Assembly: GCA_026745465.1 (NCBI GenBank)
Contig: JACYXH010000479.1
Coordinates: 1,193,047-1,257,046, forward strand
Length of the DNA: 64,000 bases
Direction: 5' to 3'
DNA from: Lota lota
Taxonomy: Eukaryota > Chordata > Actinopteri > Gadiformes > Lotidae
Shown: piece after piece, positions 1-17,089 of the stretch
Layout: the number at the start of each line of letters is the position of its first letter
Numbering within the stretch: position 1 is the first letter of the stretch
The notes under the pieces: generated by a model
The model's database searches: none
What the model was told of the DNA's origin: nothing
The model's input: the letters and a program-made list of their open reading frames with translations, nothing else
Made by a program: the position numbers and the translations under genes

Positions 1-5601
<5,601 letters not shown>

Positions 5602-5885
5602 CAGACTGCCCTCCAATAAACTCCTCAATGTGTCGAATATTTAATATCCCAGTACGGTTGGAAAGTGATTTAGTAGTAAGATTCCCCTTTTCAAACAACT
5701 TTGCGAATTCTCCTATTCGCTAATGTGCTTCAGTTGAAGTAGTAGCATGAGGAGTTTTACAATTTTTCTTGTTTTCCTCTTTCCTCAAAAAAGAAAAAAA
5801 TGCGCCAAACTGAAGGTTACAATCGGCCCATCAACAACCTGCATGTAACTAAACTGTCGTGTCTCATGGCTTTTTGCCACTCCAG

Positions 5886-5895
5886 CTGTCAATCA
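5886..5895 (-). promoter_or_regulatory. PBX-MEIS/PREP composite binding site
   Basis: The minus strand reads TGATTGACAG, the exact consensus for a PBX-MEIS or PBX-PREP heterodimer (TGAT half-site plus TGACAG half-site). It lies 285 bp upstream of the meis2 start codon, suggesting auto- or cross-regulation by Meis/Prep-Pbx complexes. The motif match is seen directly; its function is inferred. Confidence 0.6.
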
Positions 5896-6178
5896 AAGCC
5901 AGAGGTTGTCAAGGTAATGAATGAATGATGGTTGGTGATGATGTTCAAGAGAAGATGAATCTTTTTAGCCCGTTTTCATCCCGCAAGTCCGTGTCCCCTT
6001 CTCTCACTCCGGATCGCTGTGTTGTTTTATTGTAAGTGTAAAAAAAGAAAAATCAGAAGAAATTAAGGGATCGCAGTTGCAGATCTTTCCTCCTTTTTTC
6101 CCCCCGTAGGTATTTCGTCTATCTCGCGGTCTGAGATGAGTGAGTGTCAGCGCGTGTTGGCAGGTTGGCTGCTTGCTT

Positions 6179-6186
6179 GCTTATAG
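6179..6186 (-). promoter_or_regulatory. TATA-like element
   Basis: CTATAAGC on the minus strand, about 50 bp downstream of an ETS-type site and upstream of the meis2 leader. The match to TATAAA is imperfect, so this is only a candidate. Confidence 0.25.
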
Positions 6187-6234
6187 AACAGTCAGTTCGC
6201 TGCGCTGATCGGTGGGCGAATGAAATGACGGATC

Positions 6235-6242
6235 CCGGAAGT
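6235..6242 (+). promoter_or_regulatory. ETS-type site CCGGAAGT
   Basis: Perfect 8-mer for ETS/GABP factors, common close to vertebrate start sites, in the meis2 upstream region. Confidence 0.35.
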
Positions 6243-6300
6243 AGTGGTGGCCATAGCCAGTCCTGCAGCAGCCAGACGAGAGAGGAGAGACCCAATCCTG

Positions 6301-6950
6301 TGATATGCAGAGTATGCACGACGAGGACGGCTTCAACTCTTCACGGGGGGAAAAGCCAAACAACACTTCTTCTTCTTCCCCCAGCCAATTCCGCTCGTCG
6401 AAAAGACTCCTAAAGAAAAACAGAAATCGCAGGATAAAGAAGTTTTTTTTAGTTTCTTTTTTTAACCAGCGCGGGTGTTTAGACTGCAGCTGTTAATAAT
6501 ACCGAGTCGAATAAATACAGCCGAGACTAATTTGCATGACATGAAAAAGGACATTAAAACAGTATTAAGCATGATGATTTCGAAGTTTTACGCACGGTCA
6601 ACTCTTAGCACAAGTGATTAGCAGTCAAATATTCGAACTTTTATCCAGTTTACCGATTACATGCAATGAACACGGTATAAACCATGAGCGTCATAAATTA
6701 AAAGTATCTGATGCATTTTGAGTTTAATTTATGAGCATGACGCTTACTTGTTATCTGTGGTGTGGTTACAGCCGGTGTGCCTGCAATATCTACAGCAATA
6801 CCTTCCAAACTCACAGATAATTATGCTATATGGCCCGTTAAGGAAATTAAACAATACGGACCACCCCTCTAAGCATAGAATGAACTTTTCCAAGCAGAGC
6901 AAGCTTTTGTGGAGAAGTAATTTTGTGTTTTTCTTTCCTCCAATCCCCTG
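6301..6950. other. Upstream sequence with no recognised feature
   Basis: Mostly AT-rich unique sequence with short pyrimidine runs. No gene, repeat or strong motif cluster was recognised. Confidence 0.5.
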
Positions 6951-6954
6951 TCTT

Positions 6955-7215
6955 GATAGAAATCGTGCCTTACCTTGGAGTAGTCAATTATCAAAGCTCC
7001 CCAAGACCATCAATCATGTGAGGAGATTGAAGTTTAGAGGAGGAGCAACGCTCCGGCCATTGATTCCACTGAAGCCCTATTTTCCCCCTCAGCTCTTAGG
7101 AACAACACAGGAGCAGGCCATTTATCCCCTTTAATATTTAACTTCATCAACGATAGTGTGCCCTGTGCGTAGATGACATCATCGGGCGTATTGATAGGTT
7201 TTCACATACAGGCAT
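6955..7215. promoter_or_regulatory. Candidate conserved regulatory element (meis2 upstream)
   Basis: Unique, repeat-free block with clustered PBX/TALE- and homeodomain-type words: TCAATTATCAAAG, CATCAATCATG, CCATTGATTCC, TTTAATATTTAAC and TATTGATAGG. It also has a CRE-like TGACATCATC. Proximity to meis2 suggests an enhancer or promoter-proximal element. No alignment was possible. Confidence 0.35.
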
Positions 7216-7449
7216 CCTCTTATGGCTATCCTTGATATTCTTTTGGTGGAAAGTAGACCAAAGTACTCAAAGGTTTATGATGAGGCAGACACATGTACGG
7301 AGAGGGAGAGAAAAAAAGGGTTGTTCGGCTGCCGTTGGAGGGTCAACAAACTCCCCCCAACTCACAACAACCAAAGAAAGCCATATGGTTTATCGAGCTG
7401 TACAACAGAAATAGCAATTAAAAAGATTTAATAAACGAATCAGTGACAA

Positions 7450-7800
7450 CACTTATGTTTGCTGGCATAAGGGGTGGGAAGACGCCCGGCACACGAGCAA
7501 AAAAAGTAGGACTGCAGGGTTGACCAACGGCTGTGTGGACATTTCGTGCGTGCAATACCCCAAGAAGGAACTACAGCGCGGCGCGCACAGCCCCGTGGTG
7601 ATCACCGTCTCCAGGTCTCTCTCCTCGCACTCTGCGCTCTGACCGCCGCGCCGCTCTGTAAACACAACCAGCAGCCAGCAGTGTGTGTCTGCTACCGAAG
7701 ACTGCTGCTGCTATTTTTATAAGCTAAATACTATCGTTCACATTGATTTGTGCACTAACGGTTTGACTGTTCTTTTCCTCCTCGGGACAAGCGTGGTGAG
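7450..7800 (+). promoter_or_regulatory. GC-rich candidate divergent promoter / non-coding first exon
   Basis: Locally CpG-rich segment (GCGCGGCGCGC and CCGCCGCGCCG around 7577-7653). It contains TATAAG near 7720 and a donor-like GTG/GTGAGT at about 7795-7802 on the plus strand. This fits a divergent lncRNA start or an alternative meis2 promoter 1.9 kb upstream of the ATG. No coding frame here resembles a protein. Confidence 0.3.
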
Positions 7801-7845
7801 TAGCCAAAGCCTTTTACTGTAGTATAGCGTAACCATTGTGATGGA

Positions 7846-7851
7846 GGGGGG

Positions 7852-7894
<43 letters not shown>

Positions 7895-7906
7895 GGGGGG
7901 GGGGGG
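7846..7906. repeat. 61-bp poly-G tract
   Basis: Nearly pure G with single A and T interruptions (7854, 7894). It is the longest homopolymer-like tract in the window, about 2.2 kb upstream of the meis2 start codon. Confidence 0.98.
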
Positions 7907-8680
7907 TTATAAGTGAGTTCCGCGTGATTGGGTGTCCTTGACTGCGCTGTATAATAGGAAGTTTTGTAATTGTTTTATTAAACTGAACTCTGTTATTTGT
8001 GTTTTTAGGTTTTATTCAGTGTTTTTGTGTCTAAAATGTAGTTTCCGCGAAATATATTGAAATGTTTGAGCGAAAATAAAAAATAAAACATTAATCATAA
8101 AAATGCTACGTCGTTTCAGTTTTATTTTGAAAACATGTAATTATCCCCCAAAAGGACTGATGCAAACAGTCAAGAGAGCCTGCGAAAATAGCAACGCTTA
8201 ATTATGCGTAACCGATGCTTGCTTTTCCAGAATCGTATTATGTACCCTTAAACACCCATCAAGAAATTGGACGGGCTGCATAATTAAAAGTTTTTACATT
8301 TGCTAAAACGTTGTGGTAAATGTTGTTGAACAACAGCCTATGACCAAAGGCGCGTAAATATATTGCAAAAGGGCATTACATCTAGCTTAAAATGTATATC
8401 TGTAGTGTGTTGCCAATGTACAAAGCCTTTTTATTGTGCTCGTCTAACTTGTATTGAACCATTTGTACGCCCAATATAAAAATGACCTATAATATTCAAG
8501 TTGGTATTAATTAAGACGTCTAATAAATTAGGCATACAGTAGATTACTGTCAATCGATTTCCCCAGTTCTGTATTATAGAGAAAGGTCTACTATATTAGC
8601 CTACTATATTACTATATTCACAATGGTGTGGTTTACAATGTGATTTTATACGAATGGGAGGGAGAAGAAAATCAGTGTAA
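7907..8680. other. AT-rich spacer, with a near-consensus PBX-MEIS site
   Basis: No gene recognised. Positions 8547-8556 read CGATTGACAG on the minus strand, one base from the PBX-MEIS consensus. Confidence 0.4.
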
Positions 8681-8684
8681 CTCC

Positions 8685-8945
8685 GCGCGTAACTGAGTCA
8701 ACGTGTAGATCATTCACCACTACGGAGGATGGCATTAACAGGCGGTAAAATTTCATCTGGTGGTGTCAAATTGAGGTCATTTTAGGGTTAAAGCGCTCGG
8801 TGTCCGCGCGGGACATGGCCAGCTGCGTTTGGATTCATTAGGGGACAGGGGATCCATTTCAAAGAAAACACTACGGAGACAAGCACGAGGCTAAAGATCC
8901 TCTCCATGTCATCCTTAAGGTGCATATTAAGAAGCCCCACTGTAT
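8685..8945. promoter_or_regulatory. Candidate conserved element
   Basis: Unique block of balanced composition with an AP-1-like TGAGTCA, a nuclear-receptor half-site-like TTGAGGTCATTT, and GGGTTAAAG. No repeats and no frame of interest. Candidate only. Confidence 0.25.
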
Positions 8946-8957
8946 AATCCAACAACA

Positions 8958-8987
8958 CCCCCCCCCCCCCCCCCCCCCAAAAAAAAA
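8958..8987. repeat. C21-A9 homopolymer pair
   Basis: Twenty-one C followed directly by nine A on the plus strand. Confidence 0.95.
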
Positions 8988-8999
8988 CTTCAATTTTCT

Positions 9000-10770
9000 A
9001 AGTCAACCCTCTATGTTGACACACTCGCAGGACTTATCTGGGCCCTTGTTGCCCTGAGGTTTGCCTCTCTCTCTATGCAAGCCTGTTGCCCGATATGGAG
9101 AGTTGTATTGTTGGTTTAATTCCTTCAAAAAGATCACTGATATGAAACGAGTTTTAAATCCTCTTAGTGACCTTAAACACTCTTGGAGAAACAATTGTCC
9201 ATGAACCACGGGGACAAATAAAATCGACTTAATCTTGTTTGTAACTTTGTTCTTTCGTTGGCCCTTCTCCGGTAGGCTATTTTAGGTTATGTAAATGAAC
9301 AGGACTATGTGGAGAGGCTCGGTTAGATCTAGATCACAGGCGAGGTAAGCATACTAAAGGGAACCAGCATTCTTTTCTTTACGTTAGGGGTGTGCCGATT
9401 TAAATATAAGAAGAAGTAGGGTAAGCTATTGCATTTGGGTTAAAGCCGTATAGGCGTTTAACTTCAGTGCGCAGAAGAACTGTATCCTATGTATAGTAAA
9501 CAGTTACTATGCCATTATCAAAATGTAACCTACACGGGATGAAAGTTACATATAAACTATTATTTATTTGAGTTAATTTTAATATTTGTATGTTGCACCT
9601 ATGTTTTCCTCTTATGGAAGGCGAGGACTTCAGCCATCTGAACTCTCTCTGACCTCCGACTGAAATGTGACTAGTGTTTCAGAAAGTTTGAGTGAGCAAC
9701 TCAAATACTTACAAAAGTTTCACGACTAACTGTAAATTCTTCAGCTCCAAAGCCTTATTTTCCCCTCCACCGATTCTTGGAGACTGGTGTCAGAGGGTTA
9801 GTCAGGGAGGGGTGGGAGGGAGAATGGAGGGAACAGAGAATGTAACTGGCTTTCTCCTTGGCGCTATCGGCTATCGGAAGACATCCAGAGCCACAGCCTT
9901 CCAGCGACACCTGGCGGAGAAAATAAATAACGGGCGACGAAACGCACAATATGCAATTGGGACACGGAACGTACAAAACGATGACTATAGAATTACTATA
10001 TAATTATCATTATAGGACTACAGGGGTTATATGTTGTGTTTATAATATATATCATTTAAAAATACCAAATGTAATACATATACATTTGACTATGGCACAA
10101 AAATAAGAAAGTTTGTTGTTTTTAAGTAGACCTAAATAATCTAATGAATAATAATGTTTATTTTATTACAGTTTATTGGTTATTTTCGATCATTATTTTT
10201 AATGTTCTGACGACAGCTACTATATACCTAGTTTATAAATGGGCTATTTGAGATTATATTGGCTAAAAATGTATCCATTAGACCCATAAGACATTTATTT
10301 TTATTTTGTTTTAAGTTGGACTTTACAGTTGTCAATAGGATGGGATTTTAATGTTGTCGATAAACATCTGACAAATCAAAGTAACGTTAAGCATTTAAAC
10401 CTCTATTGCAAGGCCGTGGTTGATAAAATGAAATTGTAGCCTCTAGGAATTATGACATGACCATAAAATATGTCAAGATATTGAAAATAGCTTAAACAGA
10501 TCTACAACATACTCTAAACGATCTAACCTTAACGAAAGAAAAACACCGTGCCGATTATAACCTACAAATAATTCGAACAATTATGGTTTGGAAAGCTACA
10601 TTTTTCAGAGTGTTTATATGTATATGTAGCAATTATGTCCCTTTCTTAAATAATAGTCCTAGAGTATTGTCGAGTCGTGAAATGCAAAATAGGTATTGTT
10701 TTGTGATAGATTAAACTAAATGTCGAAATAAACTCGACTTTTTACCTGTATGAGGCCTACTTGGCCTATT
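9000..10770. other. Unannotated, mostly AT-rich sequence
   Basis: No gene or known repeat recognised. The short open frames at 9.0-9.2 and 9.7-10.0 kb have no recognisable protein features. Confidence 0.45.
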
Positions 10771-10779
10771 TTTTTTATA

Positions 10780-11400
10780 TTTATTTTTATAATTGAATAG
10801 GCAATAACAACAGAGCCTACGCGTGCCAATACAAGCAAACAGTGTGTAGTCCTCGCTTGACAGTTCACTGCCTCCTCCCGGGAGAGCCACGGCTCTATCC
10901 TTGGCTGTGACACAGTTCCACCATCAGGTCAGAGGATGACTGGCGTTAACGCATATAGGCGACCAAATGCTCCCCTAATGAGCTTGCGTTGGGTGTCCCG
11001 CCCAGGATACCGGCTGTAGGTAGGCTACATGTGTTAGTAATCTGCAGGGTTTAATCCCAGTGTTTCCACTCTAACACGTTACAAACATCCCGCATAGGAG
11101 TGCGCGGTCATGCCCTGATCGCCTTATCAGCCACCTCAAAAAGGAGCTTTAACTATGCATTTTTATTTCGGATTGAATGAGTCGACGTCTGCAGAGGCCT
11201 GCATTCAGCCACATTATGGGATGTAATTGAGAGAACTTTAAGTGTAGCCTGGGAAACCGAGAAGTTAATAGCGCTGACCCTCTTGCGTTGCCTCTGTCGC
11301 TCATCATTTATCAGGCTTAAGGGGCTTAAAGAGCCAGCCCAGACCCACCTTTTATTACATATCAAACCCTCTCTGCCTTATCTACATTACAGCAAATACA
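10780..11400. promoter_or_regulatory. Candidate conserved element(s)
   Basis: Repeat-poor, mixed-composition block with homeodomain- and GATA-type words (CTAATGAGC, CTTATCAGCC, TTATTACATATC, CTTATCTAC). Inferred from texture and meis2 proximity only. Confidence 0.25.
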
Positions 11401-11455
11401 CGCATCGCTGGCTGTTCTGCGGATTTGAAAAATAGAAACACGTTCAATAAAGTAG

Positions 11456-11474
11456 CCCCCCCCCCCCCTCCCCC
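11456..11474. repeat. Short poly-C tract
   Basis: Run of 13 C, one T, then C5. Confidence 0.85.
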
Positions 11475-12296
11475 GATGATCAGAGGGGAGCGAGAAGAAT
11501 ATTGCTTTAGGCACAGAGGAGATGGCTTTAACCCTTCATTAAATTGTCTTAATTCACCTCTCCGACGCTGAAAAATGAACATAAATTCTACCCTTGAGTT
11601 GTTTGTCCAGTAGACGGCACATTGGGATGTGTCTTAGATGAATAAGTGTTAAATCCTTTCACGGTATTGTTATTATTCAAAATTGAATAATCAAGTATGC
11701 GTTATATTAGATCGTGAATAGAATAGCTCAAGCTTGTCTCAACCCCTCATCCTGAAAGCTTGAGAAATGGAGCCTATATCATGTAAATGTGTAAAGCAAA
11801 AAAAAAAAGTATCGGCTTCCCTAATAGAAGCTACAATCTTTATAAGCATAGCTTATAGCCTATATCATATGTTTTTTTTTTACTAAAACGATATAGGCTG
11901 TAGGCAAGAAGTTGCGGAATATTTCCCATCTATTTACACTCCTTCATAATATGATGAGTCTATTAAAAAAATGCTAGGCCTGTACAATTACTTCGATTGT
12001 ACGAAGAACGTGTAGATTTTTTTTCGTTAATTTATCTGAATAAGTAAGTGTTATTTTGATGTTATTTGATCTTAAGCGAGAATTATTGTTCAATAACTGA
12101 TTTCCGTGTTGTATGCCTATTTTTTTTGTTGTGCCAATACGTAAAAAATGCTAATCTATTATTGTGTGAATGGTGTGACGTGTATTTTACAATTGGATTA
12201 TTAATGTTTTTTTACGGTTCCAACTTGATGGTGGATGTGAAAGTTGTTACTCCGTCCGTCAGCCACTACGCAGCTGCATTCACACATACTCACACT

Positions 12297-12298
<2 letters not shown>
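11475..12298. other. AT-rich sequence without recognised features
   Basis: Several short A and T runs. No gene or repeat family recognised. Confidence 0.45.

Positions 12299-12394
<96 letters not shown>
12299..12394. repeat. (CA)n microsatellite, ~96 bp
   Basis: Perfect CA array of about 47 units. A 211-aa frame runs through it, but it is a shadow of the repeat. Confidence 0.98.
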
Positions 12395-12395
<1 letters not shown>

Positions 12396-12968
12396 CGACG
12401 GGTCTTGATATTCAAGTCACAGCGCAGAGTAAACACCACTCTCTTATTCAATAAACATAATCGACAGGGCGATGTAGCTACCCAGCCGTTTGCAAATAAG
12501 CAAAACTCTCCTAGCGTTTCTGTTGTGTTGCTAGATGTGTGTGCAAAATGTTTTTCAGGTGGCCTTAATTCGATTTGGAATACTGGTTTGTTTAATCATT
12601 GCTGGTCGTATATTGTATTACTATGTACTTCCTTTTGTACACTACTCAGAGAGTGTATTGTAAATCCGAAGGCCTACATTACAGGGATTTTATTCTGTTA
12701 GACTCATTGTCAAGTGGCATTAAAATATTTTGACCCATCGTTTTTTTGCTTTATTCTTACTTATTTAATGAGTTTCCTGATGTATTTATTCTCATTGAGA
12801 CTGAAGCTAAATGCATATCGCAAGCTCATTAGTCAATCCTCCCAGTACATAATATCACACACAAGAACCACAGATACTCAATAAAACTAAAATTAAAGAA
12901 CTGTTTGTATCATTAATCCTTAGCCTATCCTTGTGTGAGATTTGCCGTGGTGATGGTATGCAGGTGTG

Positions 12969-12974
<6 letters not shown>

Positions 12975-13009
<35 letters not shown>

Positions 13010-13065
13010 CCCCCAACACACACACAAACATACAAATACACACACACACACACACATACACACAC
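12975..13065. repeat. Composite C34-(CA)n microsatellite
   Basis: Thirty-four C (12975-13008), a G-interrupted short C run, then CA units to about 13065. On the minus strand this reads (TG)n followed by poly-G, an arrangement repeated elsewhere in the window. Confidence 0.96.
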
Positions 13066-13200
13066 GTGTGTATGACCACAACTCCCGACAATCCTGGGGT
13101 GATTTGTGATGATTTAAAAACATTATTCACTTTGCTTCAACATTTGTGGAAGTTGAGGAATACAACACAGGCACACAACTGTATATGAGTTGCTTTGTGG

Positions 13201-13202
<2 letters not shown>

Positions 13203-13244
<42 letters not shown>

Positions 13245-13254
13245 GTGTGTGTGT
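13203..13254. repeat. (GT)n microsatellite
   Basis: Perfect GT array 13203-13240, then AAA and a few more GT units. Confidence 0.97.
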
Positions 13255-13493
13255 TTGCTTTCCTTCGTCCTCCCCCCATTCACGTTGGTTCCACAAGAGG
13301 TCACATGATCCGATGAGGTATACCTGCGTATAATTAGCTGGCCTTGTCAAATAAAGCGACCGCTGATTCAAATGAAGAGTGAAATATCAAAGAGAGCACA
13401 CTGGGTTGCCTTTTGCTTTGCCAGCCTCTTATCCACAGAGGAGACAGAAAGGAGATCTGAGGAGCTCAGGGGACCCATGGAGAGCCAGCGACA

Positions 13494-13531
13494 ACAAATA
13501 CAACAACAACAATAACAACAACAACAACAAC
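13494..13531. repeat. (CAA)n microsatellite
   Basis: CAA/CAACAAT trinucleotide array; it encodes poly-Asn in one frame, with no gene context. Confidence 0.9.
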
Positions 13532-13539
13532 ATTCGGCT

Positions 13540-15280
13540 TCTATTCTCTAAGATAAATATCACCCCACCCTTAAAAAAAAACATGTTCAGGTTAACGCTA
13601 GTAACGGCGTATTTGTTTGTATTACATTTCCTGGATACCTCGGATCTGGTGAGCTGGTGAGGTCATCCATCACCATGGTGGCCATGTTGAAACACATGAC
13701 ACATTAAGATAATCTGTATGTGTGACAGTGGACCTCCTGAATACGTTTTCACCAAGTTTACATCAAGTTCCAGAATAATAATAATGTTAATTTTCTTCTT
13801 GAAGATAGTTTACTCTCATCAAACATAAACCCTAAATCTGAACAGTAGGCTATGATACGATGAAAACATCTAAGTGAAATAGCTATAGGTAAACCAGGTA
13901 ATGATTTAAAGGTTGGAGTTACAATTTCTGAAACATTATATGAAGTCCAAATAACCATCCAAGATATTTTGGGTTGACTTTAGTCTATCTAACAGAATAC
14001 AAATAATGAAAGAATTTCCAAACTGAATATAATCTTCCTCAGGATCTTAAATCTCATATAGACTTGACACACCATGATGACGCACATGCAAACTAAACTC
14101 CCTTTCACCCCCTCCCACTAGACAAAAGAGCAATATTTCCTCCCGCCTTAAACACCAAGGGCTTGTGTTGTGAGTTTAAAACCTCAATCAGAGTGAGCGG
14201 TTGACAAAAAGGTGATCCAACACTTTGACATGGAAGTACAATCAGTGGAAGGTGATCTCAACCAGCAATGGGAAAACAAAAACCCAAGGAAAAGCGTTCC
14301 TCTCCTTCTCTACCCCTCATGTGGGAACAAGACAGGGGGTGCCCAGGGATTTGGGTTCGGCAGCACCTCTTATTTGCCAAGTCTGAAAGGTGGGGGGAAG
14401 GGGTAGAATAGGTAACATCTTGCAACAACAAATAAAACGCTCCACGCAAAATGCTTTGGTGGCTCAGTTTTCATGGTTGCAGGCGAGAGGATGTTTGAGT
14501 GTTTGAGTGTTTAATACTCTTAACACACAGGGGCCTCCCTCCCTCTGGCATGCAGGGGGGCTCCTAGGGACCCTTTCCATGTAAATATTCACAGGGAGAC
14601 GGCGATGGGCGATATGAATAATTAAGCATCGCAAAAAGGGGAAGTGTGTAAGGCTGCGATGTTTAACACACACATAGAGGCCTAACATCTTACATTTTAT
14701 TATGTGAGCATGTGTATCGTGTATAGATGTTGAGTTGAAGGGACTGCTTTGTGTGTTTCTTCCCCCATGAAAAATACCATGTAGCAGGCATGGGGATGCT
14801 AAAATGGAGGGGAGGATGAAGGCATAGTGGAAGATGACATCATAACAGAGATGTGTGGGCATGTGAGACAGGGGAGGAGGGAAGGGAGGGAATGACCACA
14901 GAGTAAACGATAATAGTCAAAAACTGAACACAGTCATCAAATGTAAAATCAATCACCAAACACTGGTTCACTTCTATCCTAAGTTGTTAATAAAAATAAG
15001 GTATTCAGTGTCCATATACAGAACGACCTGGACAACATAAAGTATCCATTCAATCAAAAGTAACCCCAAGTAGGTCTCTTTATACTATATCATATACTAT
15101 TATATTAACGCTATTTCTCACCGGTGAAAAAGTGAAAGTGAGGAAACTTCCAGACATCTAACAGCTTAAGAGGAGTGAGCGCACAATGCACCACTGTCAA
15201 GTTGGGCACAAATATATGCAAATACACTAGTGTAAGAGGGGGAGGTGTATGTATCTGTACAGTATGTGGTGTGGAGGTAT
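13540..15280. other. Intergenic sequence without recognised genes
   Basis: Mixed unique sequence. The 132-aa minus-strand frame at 14464-14862 has no recognisable domain, signal or conserved motif, and I treat it as chance. Confidence 0.45.
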
Positions 15281-15284
15281 TGGT

Positions 15285-15410
15285 GGCAGGATAGTGTTAG
15301 TGCCTAAGGGGGTTTCACCCTCAGCTTTAAGGTTCTGTGCTGAACTCCAATGTCTGCAGTAAGGCATCCTTAGGCAAGTTGCGGTAACCTCCTTCCTGCA
15401 CGTCTGTGAT
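15285..15410 (+). mobile_element. Diverged tRNA-type SINE fragment (copy A)
   Basis: The core CAGCTTTAAGGTTCTGTGC, then TGAACTCCAATGTCTGCAG and AGGCATCCTTAGGCAAGTTG, aligns by eye with the copies near 40.8, 51.6 and 57.3 kb (CAGCTGAAAGGTTCTGGG, CCCAATGTC, GCAAGATGCCTAACC). The fragment is strongly diverged. Confidence 0.5.
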
Positions 15411-15880
15411 GTGTTTTTGAAAATAACAAAACGGAAAAAGGGTTAGAAAGAAAAGTGTTAGTTAGTCGCTTATGGTTAAATTGTCAGCCAATTAGTAAAA
15501 AGTATAGTCATAGTAAATAGTGTTGAAAACAAAAATACTTAATAGCCTTTTATCTTCTAAAACAATATCTTTCTTGTTTCTGCTTCTTTCAATTCCTTTA
15601 TCGGCATTGACATATGAATCACCTCCACCACCACCCAAACCTCTTTATATGCAAGTAGGTTCCTAGATCATCAGCAGAATAAATGACCCAGATATTATCA
15701 GCGCACGTGTTCTTCATGGGAGCACGTTCCATTGTGTCACTGCAAGAAATGAGCGGGTGATCGATGTGACTGGTGTGGACACGAGTCAAAATGAAAGAAG
15801 ACACTGATGCCTGGCTGCCAGATCACCACATCTCCCAAGCCACTCACCATCTTAGTGGTGAATTGAATTAACAATTTCCC
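15411..15880. other. Intergenic sequence, nothing recognised
   Basis: Unique sequence without gene-like features. Confidence 0.45.
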
Positions 15881-15884
15881 AAGC

Positions 15885-16090
15885 TGATTTGGTCTTTTAA
15901 AACCCTCATTACAGCGCAAGTATTGTATATATTAACGCATCTCTCAGAGGAATATAGAATTAGAATTCTCTGTTCGTCCAATCATCACAAAGTTGTTATA
16001 TTATTATCAATTAGCACGGATTAAATAATTGTCCAATCTCTCACTGGCTAATTAACCCTGGAAATATAAACGGGACAAACTATTGTGCCG
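15885..16090. promoter_or_regulatory. Candidate conserved non-coding element
   Basis: Repeat-free, AT-rich block dense in homeodomain/POU-like words (TATCAATTAGCACGG, GATTAAATAATTG, GGCTAATTAACC), with CCAATCATCACAAAG and CTTTGATAAAG (LEF/TCF-like). This texture is typical of enhancers in developmental gene deserts. Conservation untested. Confidence 0.4.
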
Positions 16091-16111
16091 CTTTGATAAA
16101 GAGTGTAGGGT

Positions 16112-16147
<36 letters not shown>
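16112..16147. repeat. G36 homopolymer
   Basis: Thirty-six uninterrupted G on the plus strand. Confidence 0.97.
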
Positions 16148-16148
<1 letters not shown>

Positions 16149-16372
16149 CGTCAATATGTAGGCCTATGAGCCACATCAAAGAGTAGCATGGAAATGAAGC
16201 CCTGGTACCAGCTTCTGTTTACATATATAGTGCATGTGAGCTTTATTTGGTGTTGTTTAGTACACAGTGAAAATAACATGTTGGGGCCATGTGGGATCTT
16301 TTTCATTTAAGAAGGACAACTAGTCACTGGAATTTCAATACACCTGGTAGTGTGAGTTTAGTTTAATTGGTT

Positions 16373-16383
16373 GATGTGTGTGT

Positions 16384-16448
<65 letters not shown>

Positions 16449-16480
16449 TGTGTGGGGGGGGTGTGTCTGTGTGTGTCTAC
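16373..16480. repeat. (GT)n microsatellite, ~105 bp
   Basis: GT array with rare TATG and TTTG interruptions and a G8 run near 16455. Confidence 0.97.
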
Positions 16481-17018
16481 AGTTAAATTAACATCTGTTA
16501 CATATATTTTATTCTAAAAAATAAAATAAATAAAATAGTTAACATAAAGGGACACATATCGAAATATGTATAGTACAATCTTCTTAACATATATAGGATA
16601 GAATTTTCTGAAAATGAAAAGACGTAACCTAATCCTGAAGCGTCATGGAAATGTTACAGTTGTACAGTGTACAGTTTCCAGAGAGCCAGTGTATGTGCTG
16701 CTTTAATGTGTATGATTTATAAAGAAAACAATATGAACACCATAAACGGTGCCAAATGACTTCATGTGGCCATGACTAACAATACAAGTCAGACAATCCC
16801 TAATGCTTAACAGCTTATAAAATTCCATAAAACCAGAACAACAAGTACAAACATCACTCTGGGATAAACAAACAAAGTAGCAGATGATAACAACAGCACC
16901 AGACACACGTATATTTTCCCTTGTTTTTATTATTCATACTCGTGTGGGCTAAAAATATAGCATGCAACTTTGATTTGAACTATTCAAGCTTTGTTCTATG
17001 AGCTGTCGTCAAATCTCT
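16481..17018. other. Intergenic sequence, nothing recognised
   Basis: AT-rich, unique. No gene-like frame. Confidence 0.45.
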
Positions 17019-17045
17019 CCCCCCCCCCCCCCCCCAAAAAAAAAA
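17019..17045. repeat. C17-A10 homopolymer pair
   Basis: Poly-C followed directly by poly-A, the same order as at 8958-8987. Confidence 0.95.
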
Positions 17046-17089
17046 GAATGCTATTTTTCACCTAACTCCATCTGTGGAGATGATATCCT

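Larger units (their letters stand above)
5602..6300 (-). promoter_or_regulatory. meis2: meis2 5' leader and proximal promoter region
   Basis: Sequence immediately upstream of the meis2 start codon on the minus strand. The transcription start cannot be fixed by eye. Relevant elements are a PBX-MEIS composite site (5886-5895), a TATA-like CTATAAGC (6179-6186) and an ETS-type CCGGAAGT on the plus strand (6235-6242) within a GC-richer stretch. If the TATA-like element is used, transcription would start near 6150 and leave a leader of about 550 nt. Several upstream ATGs would then be transcribed. Role inferred from position. Confidence 0.6.

Noticed and set aside
6119-6366. Minus-strand ORFs upstream of meis2 as extra coding exons or a conserved uORF
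   Set aside because: The sequences do not resemble any Meis N-terminus, and MAQR at 5601 is the family start. Whether they are even transcribed depends on the unknown start site.
12066-12701. 211-aa plus-strand ORF
   Set aside because: It spans a pure CA array (His-Thr) and AT-rich flanks without recognisable protein features.
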